A DNA stretch of 64,000 nt from Amycolatopsis sp. WQ 127309 (GTDB taxonomy: Bacteria; Actinomycetota; Actinomycetes; Mycobacteriales; Pseudonocardiaceae), in the NCBI RefSeq assembly GCF_023023025.1, contig NZ_CP095481.1, positions 4,650,001 through 4,714,000 of the forward strand. The letters are read 5' to 3'. The notes beneath the pieces are model-generated. The model ran no database searches and was not told where the DNA came from. It was given only the letters and a program-made list of their open reading frames with translations. Within the stretch, counting starts at the first letter, position 1; each line of letters begins with the position of its first letter. Positions 16,985 through 27,500 of the stretch are shown piece after piece. The translations under genes and the position numbers were made by a program.

Positions 16985-17985
16985 GACTCACACCTCGGCG
17001 TCGGGACGTAGACACCGCGCTGGGGCGTGGTTTCCAGGGTGGCGCGGCAGAGGAAGAAGTTCATCCACGAGCCGTAGGAGGCGACCCGGCCGATCTCGGT
17101 GAACTTGACCGGCAGGTTCGTCAGGAAAGCGTCCACATCGGACTGGTTCTGGGCCAGGTTCCCGGCGACGCCCTGCAGGCCGGCGATGCTGGCCTTGAGC
17201 GGCGGGCGGGCCTGCTCGAACAGCCCGGCGGTCGACTGGGTGAGGTCGCCGATGCCGCTGATGGCGTCGCCGATCGCGGCGCGGTCGCCGGCCAGCCCGG
17301 ACACCAGCTGCCGCAGCGTGGAGACGAGGTTCGCGAGCGCGTCACCCTTGCCGTTGACCGTCTTCAGGACCGTGTTGAGGTTCCCGATCACCTCGCCGAT
17401 CACCTGGTCGCGCCCGGCGAGGGTGGTGGTCAGCGAGCCGGTGTGGGCGAGCAGGCTCTCGACGGTGCCGCCTTCACCCTGCAGCACCTGGACGATCTCG
17501 CCGGAGAGCTCGTTGACGTCGTTGGGCGAGAGGGCCTGGAACAGCGGCTTGAAGCCGTTGAACAGGTCGGTGAGGTCCAACGCGGGTGTCGTCCGGTCCA
17601 GCGGGATCTCGCCGCCTTCGGGCAGCAGGTCCCGCGTCGCGGTGGTGCCGCGCTCCAGCGCGATATAGCGCTGCCCGACCATGTTGCGGTACTTGATGAC
17701 CGCGTGGACGTCGGCGGGCAGCCGGCGGCCGCTGTCGAGGGAGAACCCGATCCGCGCCCGGTTGTGGTCGCTGATGTCGAGTGACTCGACCTGACCGACC
17801 CGGACGCCGGAGATGCGCACGTCGTCGCCGACGTTGAGCGAGGTGGCGTCGAGGAACTTCGCCGAGTACGGCTTCGAGCCGCCGAGGCCGGAGTTCGTGA
17901 TGGAGATGGCCAGCAGCGTTGTGGCGAGCGCGGTGACGACGATGAAGACGAGGCTCTTGATCAGCGGGGAGGCGATGTTCCTCAC
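16981..17985 (-). CDS. mceB: Mce family protein, MceB position
   Basis: 334 residues; GTG 17985 overlaps the mceA stop by 4 nt. Transmembrane helix (IKSLVFIVVTALATTLLAIS), MCE domain (YSAKFLDATSLNVGDDVRISGVRVGQVESL), helical region, and a C-terminal tail with two cysteines (MNFFLCRATLE, TPRCES). Needle subunit of the Mce importer. Confidence 0.95.
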   Translation of the reverse strand: MRNIASPLIKSLVFIVVTALATTLLAISITNSGLGGSKPYSAKFLDATSLNVGDDVRISGVRVGQVESLDISDHNRARIGFSLDSGRRLPADVHAVIKYRNMVGQRYIALERGTTATRDLLPEGGEIPLDRTTPALDLTDLFNGFKPLFQALSPNDVNELSGEIVQVLQGEGGTVESLLAHTGSLTTTLAGRDQVIGEVIGNLNTVLKTVNGKGDALANLVSTLRQLVSGLAGDRAAIGDAISGIGDLTQSTAGLFEQARPPLKASIAGLQGVAGNLAQNQSDVDAFLTNLPVKFTEIGRVASYGSWMNFFLCRATLETTPQRGVYVPTPRCES

Positions 17986-19256
17986 TTGAGCTTCACCTCC
18001 GTGCCGCGGTAGAGCGGGCCGACGAGCACGCTGCTCCAGCCGGGCACCTGCGCGTCCGGCACGCCGATCGACGGCGCGACGAGCGTGGCGAGCAGCTGCT
18101 GTTCCTGCGGCGAGTTCGCGACGCCGAGGTCACCCTGACCGCCGGGCAGCAGCGGGTGGCCGGTGGCACCGGGGGTGGCCGCGGCGGTGCCGGCGGTCGG
18201 GGCGACGCCGGAGGGGTAACAGCGGGGCTCGCCGCCGTCGGTGAAGCGCGGGTCGTCCTTGCCGGGCAGGTACTTGCCGCTGTCGGCGGTCACCGCGACC
18301 TCGGCGTGCAGGCCCGGTTCGTTCGTGCCCGCGCCGAGCACCTTGTCCATGGATCCCCTCAGGGCGTTCAGCGAAGCGAGGGTGCAGGCGAAGCTGGGGG
18401 AGTACTTCGCGGCGATCTCCAGCGGCGCGCGGCTGTCGGCGGCCAGGGAGATGAGGTTGTCGTGGTTGTTCTGCAGGAACGTCGTGATCTCCTGCGACGA
18501 CGACGTCACCTGCTGGTAGACCCCGGCCAGGTCGGCCTGCTTCTCCTTGACCGTGTTGAGCGTGACGGCGGAGGCGGTGAGCGCGTCGAGCAGATCGGGC
18601 GCGATGTCGCCGTACACCTGGGAAACCGTGGCCAGGTCCCGGATGTCCGAGGTGAGCTGCGGCAGGTTGGGGTTGAACTCCTTGAGGTAGCTCGCGGCCG
18701 TGTCGATCGTCTGCCCGAGCTGCTCGCCGCGGCCCTGCAGCGCCGTCGACACCGCGGTCAGCGTCGTCGCGAGCTTCTGCGGCTGGACGGCCTTGAGCAG
18801 CGGCAGCAGGTTGTCGAAGACCCGCTCCAGCTCGATCGCGTTGGCCGAGCGGTCCTGCGCGATGACGTCACCCGCGCTCAGGTGCGGGCCCTGGTCGCCG
18901 TCCGGGATGGACAGCTGGACGTACCGCTCGCCGAACAGCGTCTTCGGGACCAGCAACGCGGAGACGTCCTTGGGCAGCATGTCGACCTTGCCCGGCTCCA
19001 GGGCCAGCGCGACCTCCGCGCCTTCCGGCGTCGCCTTGACGTCGCGGATCTCGCCGACCAGCACGCCGCGGGCCTTGACCTGGCCGCCGGGGGAGAGCTG
19101 GTTGCCGATGCGGCTCGCCTTGAGCGTCACCGGCACTGTACTGACGAAGTCCTTGTCGTAGACCTTGATGGACAGCGTGACCAGCACGCCCATCACGGCC
19201 AGGAACAGCACCCCGGCGGTGCGGACCCCGGCCTTCCGGCGGGTATCGCGTCTCAT
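17982..19256 (-). CDS. mceA: Mce family protein, MceA position
   Basis: 424 residues; ATG 19256 (MRRDTRRKAG) overlaps the yrbEB stop by 4 nt, which decides against the longer open frame. Arginine-rich N-terminus, transmembrane helix (VLFLAVMGVLVTLSIKVY), MCE domain (VTLKASRIGNQLSPGGQVKARGVLVGEI), helical domain (DLAGVYQQVTSSSQEITTFL), and a Gly/Pro/Thr-rich tail. In mycobacteria Mce1A and Mce4A carry fatty-acid and cholesterol import respectively; the substrate here is not apparent. Confidence 0.95.
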   Translation of the reverse strand: MRRDTRRKAGVRTAGVLFLAVMGVLVTLSIKVYDKDFVSTVPVTLKASRIGNQLSPGGQVKARGVLVGEIRDVKATPEGAEVALALEPGKVDMLPKDVSALLVPKTLFGERYVQLSIPDGDQGPHLSAGDVIAQDRSANAIELERVFDNLLPLLKAVQPQKLATTLTAVSTALQGRGEQLGQTIDTAASYLKEFNPNLPQLTSDIRDLATVSQVYGDIAPDLLDALTASAVTLNTVKEKQADLAGVYQQVTSSSQEITTFLQNNHDNLISLAADSRAPLEIAAKYSPSFACTLASLNALRGSMDKVLGAGTNEPGLHAEVAVTADSGKYLPGKDDPRFTDGGEPRCYPSGVAPTAGTAAATPGATGHPLLPGGQGDLGVANSPQEQQLLATLVAPSIGVPDAQVPGWSSVLVGPLYRGTEVKLK

Positions 19257-20110
19257 CCGGCCACCTGCACGGTGGTCGTCGCGCCCCAGATGGCCAGGGA
19301 CAGGAAGAAGTCGAGGACGCTGATCGCGACGATCGCGGTGCGCACCGCGCGGCCCACGGCGACGCCGACGCCGGCCGGGCCGCCGCTCGCGCGGAAGCCG
19401 TAGTAACAGTGCGCCAGGACCACGACGACGCTGAACACCAGGACCTTCCCGAACGACCAGAGCACGTCGCCGGGCGGCAGGAACAGCAGGAAGTAGTGGT
19501 CGTAGGTGCCCGCGGACTGGCCGAAGAACCACACGGTGATCTGCCGCGAGGCGAGGTAGCTCGAGAGCAGGCCGATCGCGTAGAGCGGGATGACGGCGAG
19601 GAAACCGGCGATCACGCGCGTCGTCACCAGGTACGGGACGCTCGGGATGCCCATGACCTCGAGCGCGTCGATCTCCTCGGAGATGCGCATCGCGCCGAGC
19701 TGCGCGGTGAACCCGCAGCCGACGGTGGCGCTCAGCGCGAGGCCGGAGACGAGCGGCGCGATCTCGCGGGTGTTGAAGTAGGCCGAGACGAACCCGGCGA
19801 ACGCCGACGTGCCGACCTGGTTGAGGGCGGAGTAGCCCTGCAGCCCGACGACCGTGCCGGTGGCGACGGTCATCCCGATCATCACGCCGATCGTGCCGCC
19901 GATGACGGCGAGCGCGCCGCTGCCGAAGCTGACCTCGGCCAGCAGCCGGACGACTTCGCGCAGGTAGCGGCGCAGCGCCCGCGGGATCCAGGCGATCGCG
20001 CGCAGGAAGAACAGGATCTGGTCGCCGAGGGTGTCGAGGAACCCGAACCGGCGGTCGACGGCTTCGCGCACCCGCGTGCCGCGTGTGGCGGGGACTTCCG
20101 TGGTGGTCAC
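19253..20110 (-). CDS. yrbEB: Mce complex permease, YrbEB
   Basis: 285 residues; GTG 20110, two nt after the yrbEA stop. MlaE-type ABC permease: helices around GGTIGVMIGMTVATGTVVGL, the conserved cytoplasmic loop MRISEEIDALEVMGI (the EExDALxxMG signature contacting the ATPase), and a C-terminal helix. It pairs with YrbEA to form the membrane channel of the Mce importer. The partner ATPase MceG is not in this window; in mycobacteria it is encoded elsewhere and shared among mce operons. Confidence 0.95.
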   Translation of the reverse strand: MTTTEVPATRGTRVREAVDRRFGFLDTLGDQILFFLRAIAWIPRALRRYLREVVRLLAEVSFGSGALAVIGGTIGVMIGMTVATGTVVGLQGYSALNQVGTSAFAGFVSAYFNTREIAPLVSGLALSATVGCGFTAQLGAMRISEEIDALEVMGIPSVPYLVTTRVIAGFLAVIPLYAIGLLSSYLASRQITVWFFGQSAGTYDHYFLLFLPPGDVLWSFGKVLVFSVVVVLAHCYYGFRASGGPAGVGVAVGRAVRTAIVAISVLDFFLSLAIWGATTTVQVAG

Positions 20111-20112
20111 GT

Positions 20113-20907
20113 TCAGCTCCCCTTGGGCGGCACGAGTTGCAGGTAGACGGTGGTGAGCACCAGGTTCAGCACGAACAGCAGCAGGAACGTGATGACCACG
20201 GACTGGTTGACCGCGTCGCCGACGCCCTTCGGCCCGCCCTTGGGGTTGAGCCCGCGGTAGGAGGCGACGACCCCGGCGACGAAGCCGAAGATGAGCGCCT
20301 TGATCTCACTGATCCACAGGTCGGGCAGCTGGGCGAGGGCGGAGAAGCTCGCCAGGTACGCGCCCGGGGTGCCGTGCTGCATGACGACGTTGAAGAAGTA
20401 GCCGCCGAGCACGCCGACCACGCTCACCATGCCGTTGAGGAAGATCGCCACGCCCATCGCGGCGAGCACCCGCGGCACGATCAGGCGCTGGACCGGCGAG
20501 ACGCCGAGCACCTCCATCGCGTCGATCTCTTCGCGGATGGTCCGCGAGCCCAGGTCGGCGCACATCGCGCTGCCGCCGGCGCCGGCGATGAGCAGCGCCG
20601 TCACGATCGGGGCGGCCTGCTGGATGATGGCCAGCACGCTCGCCGCGCCGGTGAACGACTGTGCGCCGATCTGCGTGGTGAGGGACCCGATGTGCAGCGC
20701 GATGACCGCGCCGAACGGGATCGACACCAGGGCCGTCGGCAGGATCGAGACGCTCGCGATGAACCAGAACTGCTGGATCAGCTCGCGCGTCTGGAAGGGA
20801 CGCCGGAACGTCAGCCGGACGACGTCGAGGCCGAGCGCGTAAAGCCGCCCGGTCTGCCGCAGTGCGGCGGCCCCGGGGAACGACGTCGTCGTCGTCCGTT
20901 CGGCCAT
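20113..20907 (-). CDS. yrbEA: Mce complex permease, YrbEA
   Basis: 264 residues; ATG 20907 with GGGGAGG upstream. MlaE-type permease with about six helices and the conserved loop TIREEIDAMEVLGVSPVQRL. First gene of the ten-gene mce operon, which runs to 11467 with almost every junction overlapping. The 479 bp upstream probably hold the operon promoter. Confidence 0.95.
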   Translation of the reverse strand: MAERTTTTSFPGAAALRQTGRLYALGLDVVRLTFRRPFQTRELIQQFWFIASVSILPTALVSIPFGAVIALHIGSLTTQIGAQSFTGAASVLAIIQQAAPIVTALLIAGAGGSAMCADLGSRTIREEIDAMEVLGVSPVQRLIVPRVLAAMGVAIFLNGMVSVVGVLGGYFFNVVMQHGTPGAYLASFSALAQLPDLWISEIKALIFGFVAGVVASYRGLNPKGGPKGVGDAVNQSVVITFLLLFVLNLVLTTVYLQLVPPKGS

Positions 20908-21347
20908 TCGAGTGCCTCCCCAGTGTTTCGCGGGCACGACGAATACACCCGAGGTGAGCAAATGAACTGGTCCGAACGGGCTATCTCATGTCGGCCATTC
21001 ACGGTCTCGGGGGTCACCGTGCCGTTTCCTACTGGTCGGTACGCTAACCACGGCCCTGCTGGGAGACAAGAACTTGAGCATGATCACGCGGTCACGGCCT
21101 GGTAACCGCGCATTTCTTGTCGATTACTGACAAACGGCCCGGATCTTGTTGTCAACCGAGGAAAGGAAATCACGGCTCCGGGCGCGCGCACTGTTCACCC
21201 CTGCACAGTCCGGCCCATTCCCGGCACGCACGTCTACCCGAATGGACGACACATCAACCCTGCCGGAAGTTTGCCCGGCAGGGTAAGCGCAAGAACGACG
21301 CCCGTCCAGCCACGCGACCCTTCCGGTACGCCTGTTCGCCGGAGATG
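20908..21347. promoter_or_regulatory. Upstream region of the mce operon
   Basis: No gene is visible. TACTGGTCGGTA at about 21030-21041 is a near-palindrome of the kind bound by TetR-family lipid-metabolism regulators (established type; its use here is inference). No copy of the KstR sterol motif (TNNAACNNGTTNNA) was found by eye. The section between 21100 and 21330 is relatively A/T-rich and featureless. Confidence 0.45.
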
Positions 21348-21380
21348 TCCGGAACGCCGGCCGTGCGCCGGCGTTCCGGA
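21348..21380 (-). terminator. Terminator after the LLM oxidoreductase gene
   Basis: TCCGGAACGCCGGC (21348-21361) and GCCGGCGTTCCGGA (21367-21380) form a perfect 14-bp stem with a 5-nt loop, 6 nt beyond the stop at 21387. Confidence 0.85.
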
Positions 21381-21386
21381 AGCCCG

Positions 21387-22387
<1,001 letters not shown>

Positions 22388-22391
<4 letters not shown>

Positions 22392-23779
22392 CGCCCCGGT
22401 GTCCCGATAACTTCCCGCAACGCCGCCGGATCACCGCCGCTCCACGCCACGACGCCGTCCGGACGCACGAGAAGCGCGTCCGACATCGCCTCCGCGCAGG
22501 TGGCTGTGACGATCTTCACGCGCGATCCGGCGGCTTCCCGCAGGTCGGCGCGGTCCGCGAAGTCGAATAGTACGGTCCGGGCGGCCCGCATGATCTCCGC
22601 CACCCGAGTGGCCTCGCCGTCGACGGTCAGCGCCAGATCGGGGACGTACGGCAGGTCGTCGGCGTCGCGCAGCAGCCCGGCGAGGTGCCGCGTCGGCTCC
22701 TCGAACGCGGCCAGCTCGCCGAAGAGCGTCCGCAGCGCGTCGCCGTCCTCGCCGGTCAGCCGTTCGAGCAGGGCCTGGACGCGGGTTTGGGTCAACGTCC
22801 GCGCGGCCACCGGACGGCGTTCGGAACCGTAGCTGTCGAGCAGGCCGTCACCGGCCTCACCGCGGACGACGGCGGCGAGCTTCCAGCCGAGGTTGACCGC
22901 GTCCAGCAGCCCGACGTTCAGCGACGAGCCGCCGGCCGGGAAGAGGTGCGCGGCGTCGCCGGCCAGCAGGAATCGGCCGGCCCGGTAGTGCTCGGCGAGC
23001 CGGGCCGAGCTGACCGTCCGCGACAGCCACAGCGGCTCGCCCAGCGGCAGGTCGGCGCCGAGTACCCGCCGGACGCTCTCGCGGAACTCGTCGAACGTCG
23101 GCTCGCCGGCCGGTTCCGGCGTCACCTCCCGGACGCCGGCGATCACCACGCCCGGCGTCAGCGACGTCACCAGCACCCGCCCGCCCGGCCGGCGGTTCCA
23201 GCCCCGGCGCAGGCCGTGAGCCGTGGTGAAGAGGTCGAACGGCCGGTCCGTCCGGAAGTGCCCGAACCGCAGCAGCTCGTCGTCGGTCGTGCCGGGGAAC
23301 CCGATGCCGGCCAGCTCGCGGACGCGGCTGTGCGCGCCGTCGCAGCCGACGACGTACTGCGCGTCCAGCCGGTACTCGCCGTCCGGGCCGCGAACGGTGT
23401 GGAGGTCCACGAGTTCGTGCCCACGCCGGATCTCGACGCCGAGTTCGGTGGCGCGTTCGGCGAGCAGCGCCTCCATCCGGGGTTGTTGCAGCATCAGCCC
23501 ACGCAGCGGCGGGCTGCCGAGTTTCGTGAAGTCCAGCGGCACCGGCCCGAATGGGAACCCGGGGAACGGCCCGGCGAACGCCGCTTCGGCTGCGAATCTC
23601 TCGAACAGCCCTCGATGGTCGAGCTGCTCGACGATCCGGCCGCCGAGGCCGTTCGCGCGCGGCCGCTCGTCCGGGACGGTCCGCCGGTCGAGGACCAAGG
23701 CCGCGACCCCGCCGAGCCGCAGCTCCGCCGCCAGCATCAGGCCCACCGGGCCCGCTCCGATCACTGCGACATCCATCAT
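22388..23779 (-). CDS. FAD-dependent aromatic-ring monooxygenase (PHBH type)
   Basis: 463 residues; ATG 23779 with GAGGAGG upstream. N-terminal FAD fold [18 protein letters not shown], middle DG motif [16 protein letters not shown], and [28 protein letters not shown] contacting FAD; C-terminal thioredoxin-like tail ending in [14 protein letters not shown], as in PgaE/RdmE-like hydroxylases. Likely NADPH- and O2-dependent hydroxylation of a phenolic or polyketide substrate. Divergently transcribed from an HTH/Clp-N operon with dyads between them. Confidence 0.95.
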
Positions 23780-23789
23780 GGCCTCCTCT

Positions 23790-23830
23790 GTCAGTTTGAA
23801 CTGACGTCCGATGTCAGGCTAGACTGACAT
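23790..23830. promoter_or_regulatory. Divergent promoter with two dyads; probable leaderless start
   Basis: GTCAGTTTGAACTGAC (23790-23805, 15 of 16 symmetric) and ATGTCAG/CTGACAT (23811-23817, 23824-23830) are two operator-like dyads with the same TGTCAG half-site. For the plus strand TTGAAC (23796-23801) and TAGACT (23820-23825) form a good -35/-10 pair with 18-nt spacing, and the ATG at 23834 lies where transcription should begin. The HTH protein encoded there is the obvious candidate to bind. Confidence 0.7.
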
Positions 23831-23833
23831 GCC

Positions 23834-24037
23834 ATGGAGGCGGAAGAGCTTTCGGGCCGGGTTTCCGAAACCGACCCCGCGGTCGCGCTGCGGGCCGTCG
23901 GCGCGCTGCACCGGCTGGCCGAGCAGGTCGAGACGGCGGCGGTCGCGCACGCCCGGGACCGCGGCTGGTCGTGGGAGCAGATCGGCGACGCCCTGGGCGT
24001 GGCCCGGCAGTCGGTGCACACGAAGCACGGGAAGTGA
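23834..24037 (+). CDS. Small helix-turn-helix protein
   Basis: 67 residues. An N-terminal helix (ALRAVGALHRLAEQVETAAVAHARD) is followed by a HTH (WSWEQIGDALGVARQSVHTKHG), similar to sigma-region-4 or TetR-type recognition helices. Such proteins commonly precede a Clp-N-domain protein in actinobacteria. No ribosome site is seen, consistent with a leaderless mRNA. It probably regulates the divergent monooxygenase operon through the two dyads; this is inference. Confidence 0.85.
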   Translation: MEAEELSGRVSETDPAVALRAVGALHRLAEQVETAAVAHARDRGWSWEQIGDALGVARQSVHTKHGK

Positions 24038-24044
24038 GGGCCGG

Positions 24045-24485
24045 ATGATCGCCAAGAGCCCGTTCGCCTCGGTCGTCGCGGAGGCCCTCGAAGAGTCCCG
24101 CCGCCGCGGCGACCGCCGGCTCGGCACCGAACACCTGCTGCTCGGCCTGCTCCACAACGCCGGCTGCGCGCAGGCCCTCGGCGTCGACCTGGCCGCGGCC
24201 CACGCCGCCCTCGACCGCCTGGACCGCGAAGCCCTGACGGCCCTGGGCATCGACGTCGAAGGCCTCCGCCCGGCACCCGCCCCCCGGCGACGCGCGAAGC
24301 TGACGCCGGGAGCGCTGACGTCGAACGCCCGGGCGGTGGTCAACGAGGCGATCCGCGGCGTGCCGCGGCGCCGGGATCCGGTGGAGCTGCTGCGGGCGCT
24401 GTTGTCGGTGACCCCGCCGGATCCGGCCGCGGACCTGTTCGCCGCGCTCGGCGTCGACCAGCGGGAAGTCCGGCGCCGATTGTGA
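24045..24485 (+). CDS. Clp N-terminal-domain protein without ATPase
   Basis: 146 residues; ATG 24045 with GTGAGGG upstream. Two Clp-N (ClpA/ClpC substrate-binding) repeats: FASVVAEALEESRRRGDRRLGTEHLLLGLL and TSNARAVVNEAIRGVPRRRDPVELLRALL. There is no AAA+ domain, so it may act as a stand-alone adaptor or decoy. Seven nt downstream of the small HTH gene; the two are co-transcribed. Confidence 0.9.
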   Translation: MIAKSPFASVVAEALEESRRRGDRRLGTEHLLLGLLHNAGCAQALGVDLAAAHAALDRLDREALTALGIDVEGLRPAPAPRRRAKLTPGALTSNARAVVNEAIRGVPRRRDPVELLRALLSVTPPDPAADLFAALGVDQREVRRRL

Positions 24486-24557
24486 AATCCGCCTTTTCCC
24501 TCTGAGTCATGTCCGACCGGATACCGTGTGGCGCACCGGAACCGCAAAGGAGGACGG

Positions 24558-27500
24558 GTGCCGCGTCCGGAGCGACCGCTGGATCCCGGGGACGACCTGC
24601 TCACCGACTTCGCCGCCGATCTCCGGCGATTGCGCGAGAGCGCCGGGAATCCCACCTACCGCGAGCTCGGCCGGCGCGCGCACTACTCGGCCGGCACGCT
24701 CTCCGAGGCCGCCGGCGGGCGGAAACTCCCCAGCCTGGCCGTGACTCTGGCCTACGTCCGCGCCTGCGGTGGCACCCCCGGCGACTGGGAAAAGCGCTGG
24801 CACGAGGTCGCGGACGACCGGAGCGGCGCCGATGCACCGGCCGAGCCGGAAGCCGGGGAATCGCCGCCGTACGTCGGCCTGGCCGCGTTCGGCGCCGCCG
24901 ACGCGAGCCGGTTCTTCGGCCGGGAACGGCTGGTCGAAAAGCTCACGACGCGCCTTTCGAGACAGCGTTTTCTCGCCGTCCTCGGCGCGTCCGGCTCGGG
25001 CAAGTCCTCGCTGCTGCGCGCCGGTCTCCTCCCCGCCGTCCGCGGCCGCCTCGTGCTGCTCACCCCGGGCGCCCGGCCGCTGCAGGAGTGCGCGGTCGAG
25101 TTCGCCGCCGCGCTCGGGGTCGCACCCGGCGCGTTGCTCGACGACTTCACCGCCCACCCGCGCAACCTCGGCCTCGCCGCCCGGCAGCTCGTCCGCGAGG
25201 AAGACGAAGACGTCGTCCTGGTCGTCGACCAGTTCGAAGAGGTCTTCACGCTCTGCCAGGACGCCGGCGAGCGCGCCGCGTTCCTCGCCGCGCTGGTCAC
25301 CGCGACCACCGAACCCGGCAGCCGGACCCGCGTCGTGCTCGGCATCCGCACCGACTTCTACACCCACTGCGCGCGCCACGCGGACCTCGCCGAAGCCATG
25401 CAGGACGCACAGGTCCTCCTCGGCCCGATGACGACCGAAGAGCTGCGGCAGGCGATCTCGCGCCCCGCCGTCGACGCCGGCTACCGCGTCGAGAACGCGC
25501 TCGTCTCGCGGCTGGTCGCGGACGCCACCGGCCAGCCCGGCGTGCTGCCACTGCTCTCGCACGCGCTGCTCGAAACGTGGCGACGCCGTCGCGGCACGAC
25601 TCTCACCCTGGCCGGTTACGAGTCCACCGGCGGCATCGAGCGGGCCGTCGCGCAGACGTCCGAAGGCACGTTCGCCACGCTCTCCGCGCGCCAGCAACGC
25701 TTGGCGCGGCAGATCTTCCTCCGGATGACCGCGCTCGGCGAGGGCACCGAGGACACCAAGCGCCGGCTCAGCCGCGACGAGCTCGACACCGAGGACGACG
25801 ACACCGCCGTCGTCCTCGCCGAACTGGCCGCGGCCCGGCTGGTCACCCTCGACGACACCGGCATCGACATCGCGCACGAGGCCCTCATCCGCGGCTGGCC
25901 GCGGCTGCGCGAGTGGCTCACCGAAGACCGCGAAGGCCTGCGCGTGCACCGGCAGCTCACCGAGGCGACCGACGCCTGGGAGTCGGTCGAGCGCGACCCC
26001 GGCTGGCTCTACCGCGGCACCCGGCTCGCGATCGCGCGGGAGTGGGCCGCGCGCCAGGACTCCGTGCTGTCCCAGCGGGAACGGCGGTTCCTCGACGCCA
26101 GCCTCGCCGTCGAGCACGCCGAGCAGCAGCGGGAACGCCGTCGCACGCGGCGGTTGCGTCAGCTGGTCGCGCTCCTGGCCGTGCTGCTGGTCTTCGCCGT
26201 CGGCGCGACGGCCTACGCGGTGCGCGCCGAGTCCACCGCCACCGGCCAGCGCAACAGCGCGCTCGCGCAGAAGGTCGCCGGCCAAGCGCTGGCCATGCGC
26301 GCCACCAACCCCGCGCTCGCCGCGCAGCTCGCGCTCGCCGCGTACCGCCTCGACCCGGCCGCCGACGCGCGCGGCGCCGTCCTCGGCGTGTTCGCGACGC
26401 CGTATTCGACGCGGCTCACCGGGCACACCGGCCGGATCAACACCGTCGCCCTGCGGCCGGACGGGCAGGTGCTGGCCACCGCGAGCTGGGACGGCACGGC
26501 CCGGCTGTGGGACGTCCGCGACCCGCACCACCCGGCGCCGCTCGCCAGGCTGAGCGGACACACCGGCAACGTCAACAACGTCGCCTTCGCCGCCGACGGC
26601 CGGACCGTCGCCACCGCGGGCTTCGACGGGACCGTCCGGGTCTGGGACGTCACCGACCCGCACCGGCCCGGGCCCGGCGTCGTCGTGGAACGCCACGAGG
26701 GCAAGGCGTACGCGGTCGCGTTCAGCCCGGCCGGCCCGCTGCTGGCCACCGGCGACGTCGACGGCACGCTCCGGCTGTACGACACGGCGAGCCGCAAGCA
26801 GGTGGGGGAGCTGACCGGGCACACGTCGTACGTCAACAACCTGGCCTTCAGCGCCGACGGCCGGCTGCTCGCCTCGGCGTCGGCGGACGAGACGGCGCGG
26901 CTCTGGGACGTCGCCGGCCGCCGCGCGCTCGGCGTCGCGACCGGGCACACCGACGTCGTGCACTCGGTGGCCTTCAGCCCCGACGGTCACACGCTCGCGA
27001 CGGCGAGCGCCGACCAGAGCGCGCGGCTGTGGGACGTCACGGACCCGGCGCGGCCGGCGCAGCTTTCGGCGCTCCTCGCGCACAAGGCGATCGTGCGGTC
27101 GGTCGCGTTCACCCCCGACGGGCGCACCCTCGCGACCACCGGGTTCGACCGCACGGCGCGGCTGTGGGACGTCGCCGACCCGCGGCGGCCGCGCGAGCCG
27201 GCGCCGCTGCCGGGGCACACCGGCGCCGTCGGCTCGGCGGTGTTCAGCCGGGACGGCAGAACTCTGGCCACGGCCAGCGACGACCAGACCGCCCGGCTCT
27301 GGGACCTGCCGGGGCCCGCCGTCCCCGCGCACACGGACAAGGCGTGCGACGTGGACTTCGGCCCCGGCGGCCTGCTCGTCACCGGCGGCTACGACAAGAC
27401 GGTGCGGCTGCGCGACCTGGGCACGGTGCGCCCGCTGGCCACGATCGACGGCTTCGGCGACGCGGTCTGCGGCGTCGCGATCAGCCCCGACGGCCGGACG

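Noticed and set aside
11467..20907. Mobile element origin for the mce block
   Set aside because: No integrase, transposase, flanking repeat or composition change was seen.
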